NCBI GenBank assembly: GCA_949740445.1
Contig: CATJIF010000088.1
Span: 1-64,000, forward strand
Reading direction: 5' to 3'
DNA length: 64,000 bases
DNA from: an uncultured Peptostreptococcaceae bacterium
GTDB taxonomy: Bacteria > Bacillota > Clostridia > Peptostreptococcales > Anaerovoracaceae
The translations under genes were made by a program, and so were the position numbers. Position 1 is the first letter of the stretch. The number at the start of each line of letters is the position of its first letter. Under the pieces are notes generated by a model. That model had not been told where the DNA came from, made no database searches, and saw nothing but the letters and a program-made list of their open reading frames with translations. Below are positions 56,501-64,000 of this stretch, piece after piece.

Positions 56501-57568
56501 GGATTCACATCCGGCAAAGGCCCGCGCCCCGATGATGCGGATGCCCGCAGGTACCACCGGGCGCGCTTCGTTTCCCAGATATTTTAAGAGGACGGTGCCG
56601 CCGATGACAAAGTCGCTGAGAAGCTGGGCATAGATTTCGTGCACCAGCCGGGGAGCGCCGGCATCCGGCGGAGTAAGCCCCTGCAGCTCAAGGCTCTGCC
56701 CGTCGGGAAGAACGATGCGGCGCAGGGCGCTGCAGTTCTGAAAGGCGTCTTCTTCGATGTCGATATCCAGGCTGCCCAGTTCGATCTGCGTTAGGCTGAT
56801 GCAGTTGCGGAACGCCTTGCTGCGGATGGCCCGCAGGCTTTTAGGAAGCCTGACAGAGCAGATGCCTCGCTTGTCGAAAAAGCAGCTCTTTCCGATTTCC
56901 ACGATGCCCTCGGGCAGCTCGGCCCGGGGAAGGTTGGTGCGAAAGCGCGTGATCGCACCGTCCTGAAGCTCCATGGAACGGTAGATATCCCGGGCGATGC
57001 TTTGCACAAGCCCCGGCCCCGAAAAGTGCGCAGACAGCGCATCCATGGGGCTTTCCAGGCAGCAGGAAGGCTGGCCGTCAGAGAAAAAGAAGCGGGAGAG
57101 CCTGCCGCATCCGGTAAAGACATCGCTGATATCCCCTGCGGAAAGCGCCGGGGAAAGCGTCAGCTCTTGCAGGTTCAGGTCGTTGAGAAATACCTGGCGC
57201 CCCAGCCGCAAAACGTTGGGCATAGAAACCCGCTGCAGGCTGTCGCAGTAGAGAAATGTGCAGTCGCCTATCTCCGTTACGCCCTCGGGCAGAATGATTT
57301 CCCGCAGGTGGTGGCAGCGGTAAAAGGCGTAGGCGCCGAGCGTTTTTAGGCCGGCAGGAAGGTGGATGCTATGCAGCTTGCGGCATCCCTTAAATGCCTC
57401 TGCACCGATTTCCCGCACAGTATCGGCAAGCAGGATGCGCTCCAGCGAAACGCAGGCCTTAAACGCGCCAGGGCCGATGGTGTGCACGCCTGCCGGAACC
57501 TCCGCCTCTTCGGTGCGCAGGGTGCAGCGCAGCAGCACTCCCTGCCGGATTTCCATTCCTTTGCTCAT
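53519..57568 (-). CDS. Giant BspA-type leucine-rich repeat protein without signal peptide
   Basis: A 1349-residue protein made almost wholly of LRR_5 (BspA-type) repeats of 22-24 residues, with the pattern LxxIxLPxxLxxIGxxAFxxCxxL, for example REIGAEAFKGCRKLHSIHLP and LKTLGAYAFYRCHHLREIIL; roughly fifty units. Unlike typical BspA surface proteins it has neither signal peptide nor cell-wall anchor: it starts MSKGMEIRQGVLLRC. It should therefore be cytoplasmic. GAGGAGG lies 7 bases before the ATG at 57568. Both ends overlap neighbours by ATGA (dusB upstream, the AKR downstream), so all three are coupled. Possible ligands include nucleic acids or proteins; unknown. Confidence 0.92.
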   Translation of the reverse strand: MSKGMEIRQGVLLRCTLRTEEAEVPAGVHTIGPGAFKACVSLERILLADTVREIGAEAFKGCRKLHSIHLPAGLKTLGAYAFYRCHHLREIILPEGVTEIGDCTFLYCDSLQRVSMPNVLRLGRQVFLNDLNLQELTLSPALSAGDISDVFTGCGRLSRFFFSDGQPSCCLESPMDALSAHFSGPGLVQSIARDIYRSMELQDGAITRFRTNLPRAELPEGIVEIGKSCFFDKRGICSVRLPKSLRAIRSKAFRNCISLTQIELGSLDIDIEEDAFQNCSALRRIVLPDGQSLELQGLTPPDAGAPRLVHEIYAQLLSDFVIGGTVLLKYLGNEARPVVPAGIRIIGARAFAGCESIDRVILPDTVEEIQSEAFADCPALQAVPLPDGLRRMGAFAFSGCRKLIRIALPQGVADVPPSAFRRCESLQEITIAGPVTAIGDLAFDGCIKLRAIELPQSLVSIGELAFYQCRSLRRIAIPASVSRIGSNAFARSGLREAVLCGLVLHWGENCFAWCERLKVLTLFEGICTLGNRLAYQCPELSQVRWPAQTDRVGTSAFAGTPFLEQLPGGIAPDGTLLSGQGLAGDVVLSEAVTAIGCGAFAGNTSLTSIRLPKALRTIGAQAFLGCTNLKEITLPPRISRVEEEAFAWCESLRTVFAEGSLQSIGARAFLGCPSLSQLPNLNSIKELGAEAFWGCAALSILPRLPEGVCFGDRALEGTALLSSARCSSPLVILGDAVVDGRGCTGSVQLPDGIRRIADYAFENNAALTEISLPACTEAIGAGAFCGCENLKRVQLPKPPIRLGPSAFARCSQLAQITCSALEIPESAFAWCRSLRRAELPYAEVIGPGAFCGCESLRLCDASRVRQVEREAFSGCEGLEAFPAQEAVFIGARAFSRCLCLAEVTLADGVQLSEKAFEDCARLQRLHLSQSLTTGSLAMESDSFYGCTAFKEIYAGDSCFPLRGWDSLFCGGLPQQVRQIWAGALQCFSFSTSSMAITAYHGSAPEVAIPEGTAEIGAEVFRDHLTLKEVRIPESVTAVGERAFHATPYLARLKEQALLPLINGILTEAAPCGRSVTIPASVRRVCGWAFANQYELEEVRLESHRTFLEDFAFRNCIRLHRFTVEDRTYRLERMGDWNDPALPPFVRRVFQDCMNCFKADPQGVLETCTGNIPRLCLPPGITAIAPSVFANSNLLEHIALTPEVLGIGDCAFSQCRFLAQVTGGVSVKSLGEQAFFRCVSLQRAEFGPALVQIGRRAFEGCSALTEIILPEGLKQIPERAFFRCRSLRRVVLPSTLAQIGREAFAYCESLTQLSLPAGIAIGERAFAECPWATEREEAAALPCPQAEEAL

Positions 57569-58521
57569 AAAGATACCTCCTCTGCAAAGGCGGCCCGAAA
57601 GATCAGATCCAGCTCCTTCAGGCTGCCGCACTGATACATTTTCTGCTTGTACGCCTTCGTCCCCTTGCGCTTTTTCATCAGATACGAGGCAATGCTGCGC
57701 AGGTAGGAAAGGGCGAAGGGTTCATCGTAGTGGCGCAGGGCAAGCTCCTCCTGTTCTTTCAGCAGGGCGTAGCGGTCTTCCCTGACCGGCCGGCCGGTCA
57801 GCTGCGCAAAGATGTAGGGATTTTCCAGGGCGTAGCGCCCGATCATAACGCCGTCTGCGCCGGTGCGCTCCATCATTTTGTCGGCGTCCTTGCAGTTGCA
57901 TATGCCGCCATTGGCAAGGACAGGGATGGAGACAGAAGCCTTGGCCAGCTGAATCTGGTCGTAATAAGGCGCGCCATCGTACATCATGCTGCGGCTGCGG
58001 CCGTGGATGGAGATCATATCCGCGCCCGCCTGCTCGCACATGCGGGCAAATTCTGCGGCCACGGGTTCGTCCTCTTTCAAGCCGATGCGGAATTTAACAG
58101 TAACGATTTTGCCGCTGCGCCTGCAGGCACGGATGAGAGCCGCCGCCCGCGGCATGTCCGAAAGCAGGGCGCTGCCCTGGCCGCTTTTAAAAACGTTGGG
58201 AACCGGGCACCCCATGTTGAGGTCGATGATATCGAACTCCGAAAGGAGCTCGCCGCAGGCGGCCCGCTCCACGATGCCGGGGTCGCCCTCCAGCAGCTGG
58301 ACGGCCTTGATGCGCTCCTTTGGCGTGGTGAGAAGCAGACGGCGGTTGGCCTGGTCGTTGTATTTTAAGGCGTTGGCGCTGACCATTTCCGTAAAGCAGA
58401 TGCCGGCGCCAAGCTTCTGGCAGAGCATGCGCAGCGGATAGCAGGTATACCCGGCCATGGGCGCCATGGCCACATTACTGGGCAGAATGAGATTTCTCAG
58501 CCGGATGGGTTTGATGTGCAT
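57565..58521 (-). CDS. dusB: tRNA-dihydrouridine synthase (DusB type)
   Basis: An FMN enzyme that reduces uridines in the tRNA D-loop. The 318-residue product has the start NLILPSNVAMAPMAGYT, the catalytic Cys105 in LNMGCPVP, then VKFRIGLKEDE, ISIHGRSRSMMYDG and the phosphate-binding end ANGGICNCKDA and GADGVMIGRYAL. It is the first gene of a coupled operon with the LRR protein and an aldo/keto reductase. Family members are usually alone or near fis or lysS; this partnership is unusual. Confidence 0.93.
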   Translation of the reverse strand: MHIKPIRLRNLILPSNVAMAPMAGYTCYPLRMLCQKLGAGICFTEMVSANALKYNDQANRRLLLTTPKERIKAVQLLEGDPGIVERAACGELLSEFDIIDLNMGCPVPNVFKSGQGSALLSDMPRAAALIRACRRSGKIVTVKFRIGLKEDEPVAAEFARMCEQAGADMISIHGRSRSMMYDGAPYYDQIQLAKASVSIPVLANGGICNCKDADKMMERTGADGVMIGRYALENPYIFAQLTGRPVREDRYALLKEQEELALRHYDEPFALSYLRSIASYLMKKRKGTKAYKQKMYQCGSLKELDLIFRAAFAEEVSL

Positions 58522-58676
58522 AAGTCCGAGGCTCCGTTTCTTTATTTATTAGCGGCGGAGCGCAAGAACCCTCCGCCGGCGAAATCAAGATACTATATTA
58601 TAGCGTTTTGAACGCGCCGCTTCAATCCTTTGCGAAAGTCAGGCGGAGGAAAAGCGGCGAAAAAACGACAAACTCC

Positions 58677-58706
58677 TTGCGAAGCCGGGCGTCGGCGGGC
58701 TATAAT
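58677..58706 (+). promoter_or_regulatory. Probable promoter for the cysteine desulfurase-thiI operon
   Basis: TTGCGA (58677-58682), 18 bases, TATAAT (58701-58706), 125 bases before the start at 58831. The divergent gap 58522-58830 holds no other feature I can support. Confidence 0.5.
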
Positions 58707-58830
58707 AATATCGTTCTCTCAGGAAGGCAGGGCGCGCTTTTGCAGCGTCGCTTCCCCGCAGGCGGATGCGAAAGAGGCTTCCTGAACGCAGAGGAACGGA
58801 TTACAGAAGAGAAGAAAGGCGAATCACAGC

Positions 58831-60015
58831 ATGTTTGTATATTTGGATAACAGCGCGACGACAAAACCGGACGACGAGGTAACCCGCCTGGTAGCCGACG
58901 TGATGGGTCGGGAATTCGGAAACCCCTCGTCCCTGCACCGCATGGGACTTTGCGCGGAAAAGCTGGTAAAGGAGGCCAGGGAGGCCGTGGCCGCTTCCAT
59001 CGGCGCAAGGCCGGAGGAAATCTACTTTACCTCCGGCGGAACCGAAAGCGACAATACGGCGATCTTCGGAGCTGCCAGCGCCAGGCGGCACCAGGGGAAT
59101 AAAATCATCACTACGGCAATCGAGCATCCGGCGGTGGCCGAGGCGTTTTCCGAGCTTTCCCGCAGGGGATGGCAGACCGTGCTTTTAGGGGTAGACCGCC
59201 AGGGGCGGCTGGATCTGGAGCAGCTGAAGCGCGAGCTGGACGAACAGGCGGTTTTCGTCAGCATCATGCACGTCAATAACGAGTTAGGGACCGTCCAGCC
59301 CCTGGCAGAAGCGGCGCAGCTGATCGCGCAGGCGAACCAGGGCAGAAATGCCAATATTTTATTCCACACCGATGCGGTGCAGTCCTGGGGCAAGGAAGAA
59401 ATCGACGTGAGGAAATTGCCGGTGGATCTCCTTTCCCTCAGCGGACATAAAATCCACGGGCCCAAGGGCATCGGCGCGCTTTACGTCCGCAAGGGCTGCA
59501 ACCTGCCTCCGTTTTTCTTCGGCGGCGGGCAGGAGCGGGGATTTCGCTCCGGCACGGAAAACGTGCCTGCTATCGCCGGTCTGGGGCTTGCCGCCCGGCT
59601 TTCAAAGCAGCGGATGCTGGAAAACCGCCGCCGGATGTACGAGGTGCGCCGCCAGCTTGCAGAGGGCATTCTCCATGCAGTAGAGGGCGCGGTCATCAAC
59701 AGTCCGCAGGGAGAAGAGGCAAGTCCGGCCATCCTCAACGTCAGCTTTCCCGGCTGCCGCGGCGAGGTGCTTTTGCACATGCTGGAGCAGAAAGATATTT
59801 ACGTGTCCACAGGTTCGGCCTGCTCTTCGCATAAGAAGGGCAACCGCGTGCTCAGCGCCGCGGGGCTTTCGCCGGAGGAGATCGAGGGGGCGCTGCGCTT
59901 TTCCTTCAGCGGGGATACGACGGCAGAACAGATAGATTACGTGCTGAACGAGGTGAAAGCGGCGGTGGATTCCATGCGCCGCCTGGCTGGCCTTGCAGGC
60001 CGCGGGAAGAAATAG
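58831..60015 (+). CDS. Cysteine desulfurase (NifS/IscS family)
   Basis: A PLP enzyme that takes sulfur from cysteine and passes it on as persulfide. The 394-residue product has FVYLDNSATT at the start, the PLP-binding Lys207 in LSGHKIHG and the catalytic Cys331 in STGSACSSH. The thiI gene follows 12 bases after the stop, so this desulfurase most likely supplies ThiI for s4U in tRNA, as in the NifZ-ThiI pair of Bacillus. The divergent promoter region is described at 58677. Confidence 0.96.
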   Translation: MFVYLDNSATTKPDDEVTRLVADVMGREFGNPSSLHRMGLCAEKLVKEAREAVAASIGARPEEIYFTSGGTESDNTAIFGAASARRHQGNKIITTAIEHPAVAEAFSELSRRGWQTVLLGVDRQGRLDLEQLKRELDEQAVFVSIMHVNNELGTVQPLAEAAQLIAQANQGRNANILFHTDAVQSWGKEEIDVRKLPVDLLSLSGHKIHGPKGIGALYVRKGCNLPPFFFGGGQERGFRSGTENVPAIAGLGLAARLSKQRMLENRRRMYEVRRQLAEGILHAVEGAVINSPQGEEASPAILNVSFPGCRGEVLLHMLEQKDIYVSTGSACSSHKKGNRVLSAAGLSPEEIEGALRFSFSGDTTAEQIDYVLNEVKAAVDSMRRLAGLAGRGKK

Positions 60016-60027
60016 GAGGGACAGCAG

Positions 60028-61263
60028 ATGGAACAGACGATACAGGCGGCGGCCGAAAGAGATACGTATATCGTGCGCTGCGGCGAGGTGGCGCTGAAGG
60101 GGATGAACAAACCCTACTTCGAGCGGATGCTGGTGGAGCGGATTCGCCGTTCGCTGAAAAAACACGGCAGCGGCATCGAGGTCCGGCGCGACGAGGGGCT
60201 CATCTTTGTGCGCACGCCGAAGGGACTTTCGCAGGGCGAAATCATCCGGGATATTACGCGGGTGTTCGGCGTGGCATCCATCAGCCCCGCGGTGGAGATC
60301 GACATCGAGGAGGGCAGCGCGCAGCAGATTATGGAGCGCATCGGCCAGGCAGCTGCGGCGTATATGGACCGGCTGATTGCAGAGCGCGGCATCAAAACCT
60401 TTAAGGTAGAAGCCAAGCGCGCCAACAAGCAGTTTCCCATCCAGTCGCCGGAAATCGGCAGGATTATAGGCGCAAAGATCTTAGTGGGCTGCAAGGTGCT
60501 TTCGGTGGATGTGCACGAGCCGGACTGCCGCCTGTTCGTTTCCGTGCGCCGCACGCGGGCCTACGTGTTCGAGCAGAAGGTATCGGGCTTCGGCGGCCTG
60601 CCTCTGGGCAGCAACGGCAAGGGTATGGTTCTGCTCTCCGGCGGCATCGACAGCCCCGTGGCAGCCTTTCTCATGGCCAAGCGCGGCATGATGATCGAGG
60701 CCATACATTTCCACTCCTATCCCTATACCAGCGAGCGGGCCTGGGAGAAGGTGCAGGAGCTGTCCGCCATCGTAGCGGACTACTGCGGGCGCTTTACCGT
60801 GCACAGCGTCAACCTGCTGCCCATCCAGGAGGCGATTGTCGCCCACTGCCCCGAGGAGGAAATCACCATTTTAGTGCGCCGCTTTATGATGCGCATTGCC
60901 GAGCGCGTGGCGGAGCAGACCGGATGCCTCATGCTGATTACCGGTGAAAACATCGGCCAGGTGGCCAGCCAGACGGCGGAGGCGCTGGTGGTTACCGATG
61001 CGTCGGTGCAGATGCCCGTCATGCGGCCGCTGATTGCCATGGAAAAGGTGGACATCATGGATCTGGCGAAAGAAATCGGCACCTACGAAACGTCCATCCT
61101 GCCCTACGAGGACTGTTGCACCGTATTCCTGCCCCGCCATCCGGCCACCAAGCCGAAGCTTGCCAAAATTTTAGAATCGGAGAGCCTGCTGCCTGTGGAG
61201 GAGCTGATTGCGGCTGCGCTTTCGGAGAAGACCAGCACCGTGATTTTCCCTAAGCAACAGTGA
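60028..61263 (+). CDS. thiI: tRNA 4-thiouridine synthase ThiI
   Basis: Adenylates and thiolates U8 of tRNA. The 411-residue product has an N-terminal ferredoxin-like and THUMP part (about 1-170) and a PP-loop ATPase with SGGIDS at 204-209; DCCTVF near the C-terminus contains the conserved catalytic-region cysteine. The C-terminal rhodanese domain found in enterobacterial ThiI is absent, as usual in Firmicutes, where the partner desulfurase hands over sulfur directly. It is cotranscribed with that desulfurase. Confidence 0.96.
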   Translation: MEQTIQAAAERDTYIVRCGEVALKGMNKPYFERMLVERIRRSLKKHGSGIEVRRDEGLIFVRTPKGLSQGEIIRDITRVFGVASISPAVEIDIEEGSAQQIMERIGQAAAAYMDRLIAERGIKTFKVEAKRANKQFPIQSPEIGRIIGAKILVGCKVLSVDVHEPDCRLFVSVRRTRAYVFEQKVSGFGGLPLGSNGKGMVLLSGGIDSPVAAFLMAKRGMMIEAIHFHSYPYTSERAWEKVQELSAIVADYCGRFTVHSVNLLPIQEAIVAHCPEEEITILVRRFMMRIAERVAEQTGCLMLITGENIGQVASQTAEALVVTDASVQMPVMRPLIAMEKVDIMDLAKEIGTYETSILPYEDCCTVFLPRHPATKPKLAKILESESLLPVEELIAAALSEKTSTVIFPKQQ

Positions 61264-61331
61264 GAAGGCGCAGGCTTGCGCAGCGGCCGTTCAAAAAGAC
61301 AAAAGAAGTGAAAATCCCCCTTTATCTCTTA

Positions 61332-61360
61332 AAGACAAGCCGCGGGGAACGCGGTATAAT
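61332..61360 (+). promoter_or_regulatory. Promoter-like pair before spoIIAA
   Basis: AAGACA (61332-61337), 17 bases, TATAAT (61355-61360), 24 bases before the start at 61385. In Bacillus this operon depends on sigma-H; I see no clear sigma-H box, but the region is short. Confidence 0.4.
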
Positions 61361-61384
61361 CGGAAAGGAAAGGGGGCTTTTCAT

Positions 61385-61765
61385 ATGAATGCTTCGTGTC
61401 AGACGACATGGGAAGGAAGCTGCCTCGTGGCGAGCCTTTCCGGCGAGGTGGACCACCACCAGGCGGCAGCGCTGCGGGAACAGCTGGATGAAGAAATTTC
61501 AAGAAAATCTGCGGTGAAACGCCCGATTCACCTGATTTTTTCTTTTGAGAAGGTAACGTTTATGGACAGTTCGGGCATTGGCGTTATCATGGGGCGCTAC
61601 AATAAAATCCGGGAAACCGGAGGGACGGTGTTTATCACCGGATGCGGGGACTACGTGGACCGCATTCTGGAGATGTCGGGGATTTATACCATCGCCCGGC
61701 GGGAAGAATCGGTGGCGCATGCGCTTTACCAGTGTGGAAAGGCAGGACAGATCTATGAACAGTGA
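61385..61765 (+). CDS. spoIIAA: Anti-sigma-F factor antagonist SpoIIAA
   Basis: A STAS-domain protein that frees sigma-F in the forespore when dephosphorylated. The product is 126 residues. The phosphorylation site is in FMDSSGIGVIMGRYN, with Ser63 as the phosphorylated residue by family analogy. GGAAAGG lies upstream. It overlaps spoIIAB by 11 bases, the standard gene order for this operon. Confidence 0.95.
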   Translation: MNASCQTTWEGSCLVASLSGEVDHHQAAALREQLDEEISRKSAVKRPIHLIFSFEKVTFMDSSGIGVIMGRYNKIRETGGTVFITGCGDYVDRILEMSGIYTIARREESVAHALYQCGKAGQIYEQ

Positions 61766-62222
61766 ATGCAGAGTGGAAGAGCGCAAATTGTGCAACCGGC
61801 TGGAAGCCGTGTTCCCGGCCATTTCGCAAAACGAGGGGCTGGCCCGGGCCGTGGCCGCCGCCTTTGCCGCCCAGGCAGACCCCACGGTGGAGGAGCTGAC
61901 GGAGATCCGCACAGCGCTGTCCGAGGCGGTCAGCAACGCGGTGATCTACGGCTATCCGCAGGGAGAGGGGCAGGTGCGGCTGGAGCTTTCCCTGTACAGC
62001 GACGGCAGGTTTGTGATGGTCGTGGAGGACCAGGGCGTGGGCATTCCCGACGTGGAACGGGCCAGAGAACCGCTGTTTACCACAGGAGATGCCCAGGAGC
62101 GTTCCGGCATGGGATTTACAGTGATGGAGAGCTTTACCGACCGGCTGGATGTGGTTTCCGCCCCGGGAAAGGGAACCCGCATTACCATGGTAAAGCAGCT
62201 GGACCAGAGCTATGAGCTGTGA
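61755..62222 (+). CDS. spoIIAB: Anti-sigma-F factor / serine kinase SpoIIAB
   Basis: A GHKL-type kinase of 155 residues that binds sigma-F and phosphorylates SpoIIAA. The N box is EIRTALSEAVSNAVIYGY, the G1 box VVEDQGVGIPD and the G2 box RSGMGFTVMESF. The ATG at 61755 lies inside spoIIAA; the frame is open further upstream but the family starts here. Its end overlaps sigF by 11 bases. Confidence 0.95.
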   Translation: MNSECRVEERKLCNRLEAVFPAISQNEGLARAVAAAFAAQADPTVEELTEIRTALSEAVSNAVIYGYPQGEGQVRLELSLYSDGRFVMVVEDQGVGIPDVERAREPLFTTGDAQERSGMGFTVMESFTDRLDVVSAPGKGTRITMVKQLDQSYEL

Positions 62223-62949
62223 GTGCCGCCTGCTGGATAAGGACGATACCTACCGCCTGATCCGGGCGTTCCGCCAGGGGGATGAAACGGCGCGGGAGCG
62301 CCTGATTTGCGCCAACACGGGGCTGGTGAAAAGCCTGGCGCTGAAATTCTGCGCCCAGGGCTACGAGATCGAAGATCTGATGCAGGTGGGATATATCGGA
62401 CTTCTGAAGGCCATCGACCGCTTCGACCCAAGCTACGACGTCATGTTTTCTACATATGCGGTGCCCATGATTTTAGGAGAATTAAAGCGGTATCTGCGCG
62501 ACGACGGCGCGGTCAAGGTGGGCCGCCAGACCAAGCAGGATGTCCGGCGCATGCGGCAGCTGTCGGAGGAATTCTGCCGCAGGGAGGGGCGCAGCCCGAA
62601 GGTCAGCGAGCTTTCGCAGCTGATGGGCGAAAGTCGCGAGCGGATTCTGTATCTGATCGAGGCACAGGAAGCCATGCACGGGCCGGAGAGCCTGGATAAT
62701 CCCGACTGCGGCACCGGGCGGCAGATGACCGAAGGATTTCAGGAGGATCGGATCGTTGACCGCATTTTTTTAAAGCGGGCCATCGAAAATCTGCCGGAGC
62801 GCGAACGGAAGGTGCTGCTTTTGCGGTACTTCCGGGACATGACGCAGCAGCAGATCGCCGACCGCATGGGGATGTCGCAGGTGCAGGTGTCGCGGCTGGA
62901 AAAGAAAATCGTAAAAGAGCTGCGGCGGGAGCTTTCGGAGGGCCTCTGA
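62212..62949 (+). CDS. sigF: RNA polymerase sigma-F factor
   Basis: The first forespore-specific sigma factor. The 245-residue product has region 2 (GYEIEDLMQVGYIGLLKAID, FSTYAVPMILGELKRYLRDD) and region 4 HTH (TQQQIADRMGMSQVQVSRLEKK). Order and overlaps (spoIIAA-spoIIAB-sigF) are those of all endospore formers. No spoVA genes follow directly; the next gene is bcd with its own promoter. All three genes look intact, so the organism should be able to start sporulation. Confidence 0.95.
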   Translation: MSCECRLLDKDDTYRLIRAFRQGDETARERLICANTGLVKSLALKFCAQGYEIEDLMQVGYIGLLKAIDRFDPSYDVMFSTYAVPMILGELKRYLRDDGAVKVGRQTKQDVRRMRQLSEEFCRREGRSPKVSELSQLMGESRERILYLIEAQEAMHGPESLDNPDCGTGRQMTEGFQEDRIVDRIFLKRAIENLPERERKVLLLRYFRDMTQQQIADRMGMSQVQVSRLEKKIVKELRRELSEGL

Positions 62950-63116
62950 GCCCGGGCGGGCTTCTGCCGTTTTCTCTGGATTCAAAGAAATGGAAAGATA
63001 TGAAAAAAGTTAAAAAAGAATACCGCAGAATTTGCGGCGCTTTTCCCAGCTGGGTGGAGTTGGAGCTAAGGAAATAAAAAAATGATGAAAAATCGGTCAA
63101 AATTTGAATTATTGAC

Positions 63117-63144
63117 TTGCAAAATGTCCGGAAAAATGTAATAC
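63117..63144 (+). promoter_or_regulatory. Probable promoter of bcd
   Basis: TTGCAA (63117-63122), 16 bases, TAATAC (63139-63144), giving a leader of about 90 bases. The AT-rich gap 62950-63242 contains nothing else that I can support. Confidence 0.45.
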
Positions 63145-63242
63145 TGTCATTGTATGCTGTTAATTATTTAGCAAAGAGGAGAAACGGTGTACAAACCTTG
63201 CTGAAAGGTGAACTTGTTAAATTATTTAAGGAGGCATAAAAC

Positions 63243-64000
63243 ATGAACTTTCAACTGACGAAAGAACAAGAGTTTGTAAGAAAAATGGTAAGATCGTTCG
63301 CTGAAACCGAATGCGAACCCATCGCTGCCGACATCGACAAGGAGCATAGATTTCCTGTAGAGACGGTAGAAAAGATGGCCAGATACGGCATGCTGGGCAT
63401 TCCCTTCCCCAAAGAATACGGCGGGGCTGGCGGAGATCACATCTCTTACGCGATTACAGTAGAAGAGCTTTCCCGCATCTGCGCTTCGACCGGCGTTATC
63501 TGCTCCGCGCACACCTCTCTGTGCTGCTGGCCGATCTTCAACTACGGTACGGAAGAACAGAAGCAGAAGTATCTGCCCGACCTGCTCTCCGGCAAGAAGC
63601 TGGGTGCATTCGGCCTGACCGAGCCCGGTGCAGGCACCGACGCCAGCGGTCAGCAGACGAAGGCTGTTGAGGATGGCGATTTCTACGTTCTGAACGGAAG
63701 CAAGGTATTCATCACCAACGGCGGGTATGCCGACGTATTCGTAGTCATGGCTATGACTGACAAATCCCAGGGCACCCGCGGAATTACCGCGTTTATCGTG
63801 GAAAAAGGCGACGAAGGTTTCTCCATCGGCAAGACCGAAGATAAATTAGGTATCTGCGCCTCCTCCACCACCGAGCTGATCTTCGAAAACTGTAGAATCC
63901 CCAAGGATCGCATGCTGGGCGGCATCGGCAAGGGCTTCAAGGTAGCTATGTCTACGCTGGACGGCGGCCGTATCGGTATCGCTTCCCAGGCGCTGGGTAT
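63243..64000 (+). CDS. bcd: Butyryl-CoA dehydrogenase (acyl-CoA dehydrogenase), cut by the window edge
   Basis: An FAD enzyme that reduces crotonyl-CoA to butyryl-CoA, in Clostridia usually with an electron-bifurcating EtfAB. 252 residues are visible. They match clostridial Bcd closely: NFQLTKEQEFVRKMVR at the start, YGMLGIPFPKEYGGAGGD, FGLTEPGAGTDASG (FAD and substrate contacts) and FITNGGYADVF. AAGGAGG lies about 9 bases before the ATG. The end, including the catalytic Glu, lies outside the window. It suggests butyrate formation or related beta-oxidation. Confidence 0.92.
   Translation, partial: MNFQLTKEQEFVRKMVRSFAETECEPIAADIDKEHRFPVETVEKMARYGMLGIPFPKEYGGAGGDHISYAITVEELSRICASTGVICSAHTSLCCWPIFNYGTEEQKQKYLPDLLSGKKLGAFGLTEPGAGTDASGQQTKAVEDGDFYVLNGSKVFITNGGYADVFVVMAMTDKSQGTRGITAFIVEKGDEGFSIGKTEDKLGICASSTTELIFENCRIPKDRMLGGIGKGFKVAMSTLDGGRIGIASQALG

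Noticed and set aside
54635-56587. Several long plus-strand open frames opposite the LRR gene
   Set aside because: The repeats have a regular codon pattern that keeps the complementary frames open. They lack ribosome sites and family motifs, and they overlap a gene with unmistakable LRR structure.

Overview
The window looks like a chromosomal segment of a spore-forming, anaerobic Gram-positive bacterium of the class Clostridia with a GC-rich genome for that group. The grounds are a complete spoIIAA-spoIIAB-sigF operon, an uninterrupted pro-sigma-K gene, a YlmC/YmxH-type PRC-barrel gene, a butyryl-CoA-dehydrogenase-type gene at the right edge, strong AGGAGG ribosome binding sites and many ATGA-coupled starts. 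I cannot name the genus. I saw no tRNA, rRNA, CRISPR array or intact transposase.

Layout. 1-9176 is mostly housekeeping on the + strand: a YgiQ radical-SAM protein, a solitary DNA methyltransferase, a formate/nitrite-type channel, an unknown protein with a C-terminal membrane anchor, Tgt, an acetyl-CoA-type MetA and an RlmD/RumA-type rRNA methyltransferase. 9177-36074 is an accessory region. It starts with an AT-rich, partly dead stretch (possible nuclease gene, AlbA_2-type remnant, Fic protein). It continues with immunity-like and orphan genes (four SMI1/KNR4-like proteins, DUF4299, DUF2185+DUF4241, DUF5713, Sel1 repeats, two lipoproteins), with no toxin gene in sight. Inside it are a Nudix-NTase-NTase operon (19569-22019), a membrane protein carrying a divergent GT51 peptidoglycan glycosyltransferase domain (22110-23291), a two-component system beside the tail of a lost ABC exporter (25080-27247) and a DUF2975/XRE pair.

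36265-43949 is an operon-like block behind a consensus promoter. It opens with a chimeric scar ORF (start of an LD-carboxypeptidase joined to the end of an oligopeptide-ABC ATPase). Three M20 peptidases follow, one fused to an IclR-type DNA-binding domain, then an ABC ATPase and an FtsX-type permease. A MATE transporter and two scars (Rpn-type and YhcG-type nucleases) follow. 46263-64000 is core again: prfC, ylmC-like, nrdR, cmk, a penicillin-binding protein, sigK, a coupled dusB-LRR-aldo/keto reductase operon, cysteine desulfurase-thiI, the spoIIA operon and the start of bcd.

Themes. At least four loci carry deletion scars in which the head of one gene or domain is joined to the tail of another (23522-24544, 36374-36574, 45825-46250, possibly 9332-9751). 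The most unusual intact items are the polytopic GT51-like protein, the peptidase-IclR fusion, the Nudix/NTase/NTase operon and the 1349-residue leucine-rich-repeat protein without a signal peptide, coupled to a tRNA-modifying enzyme.
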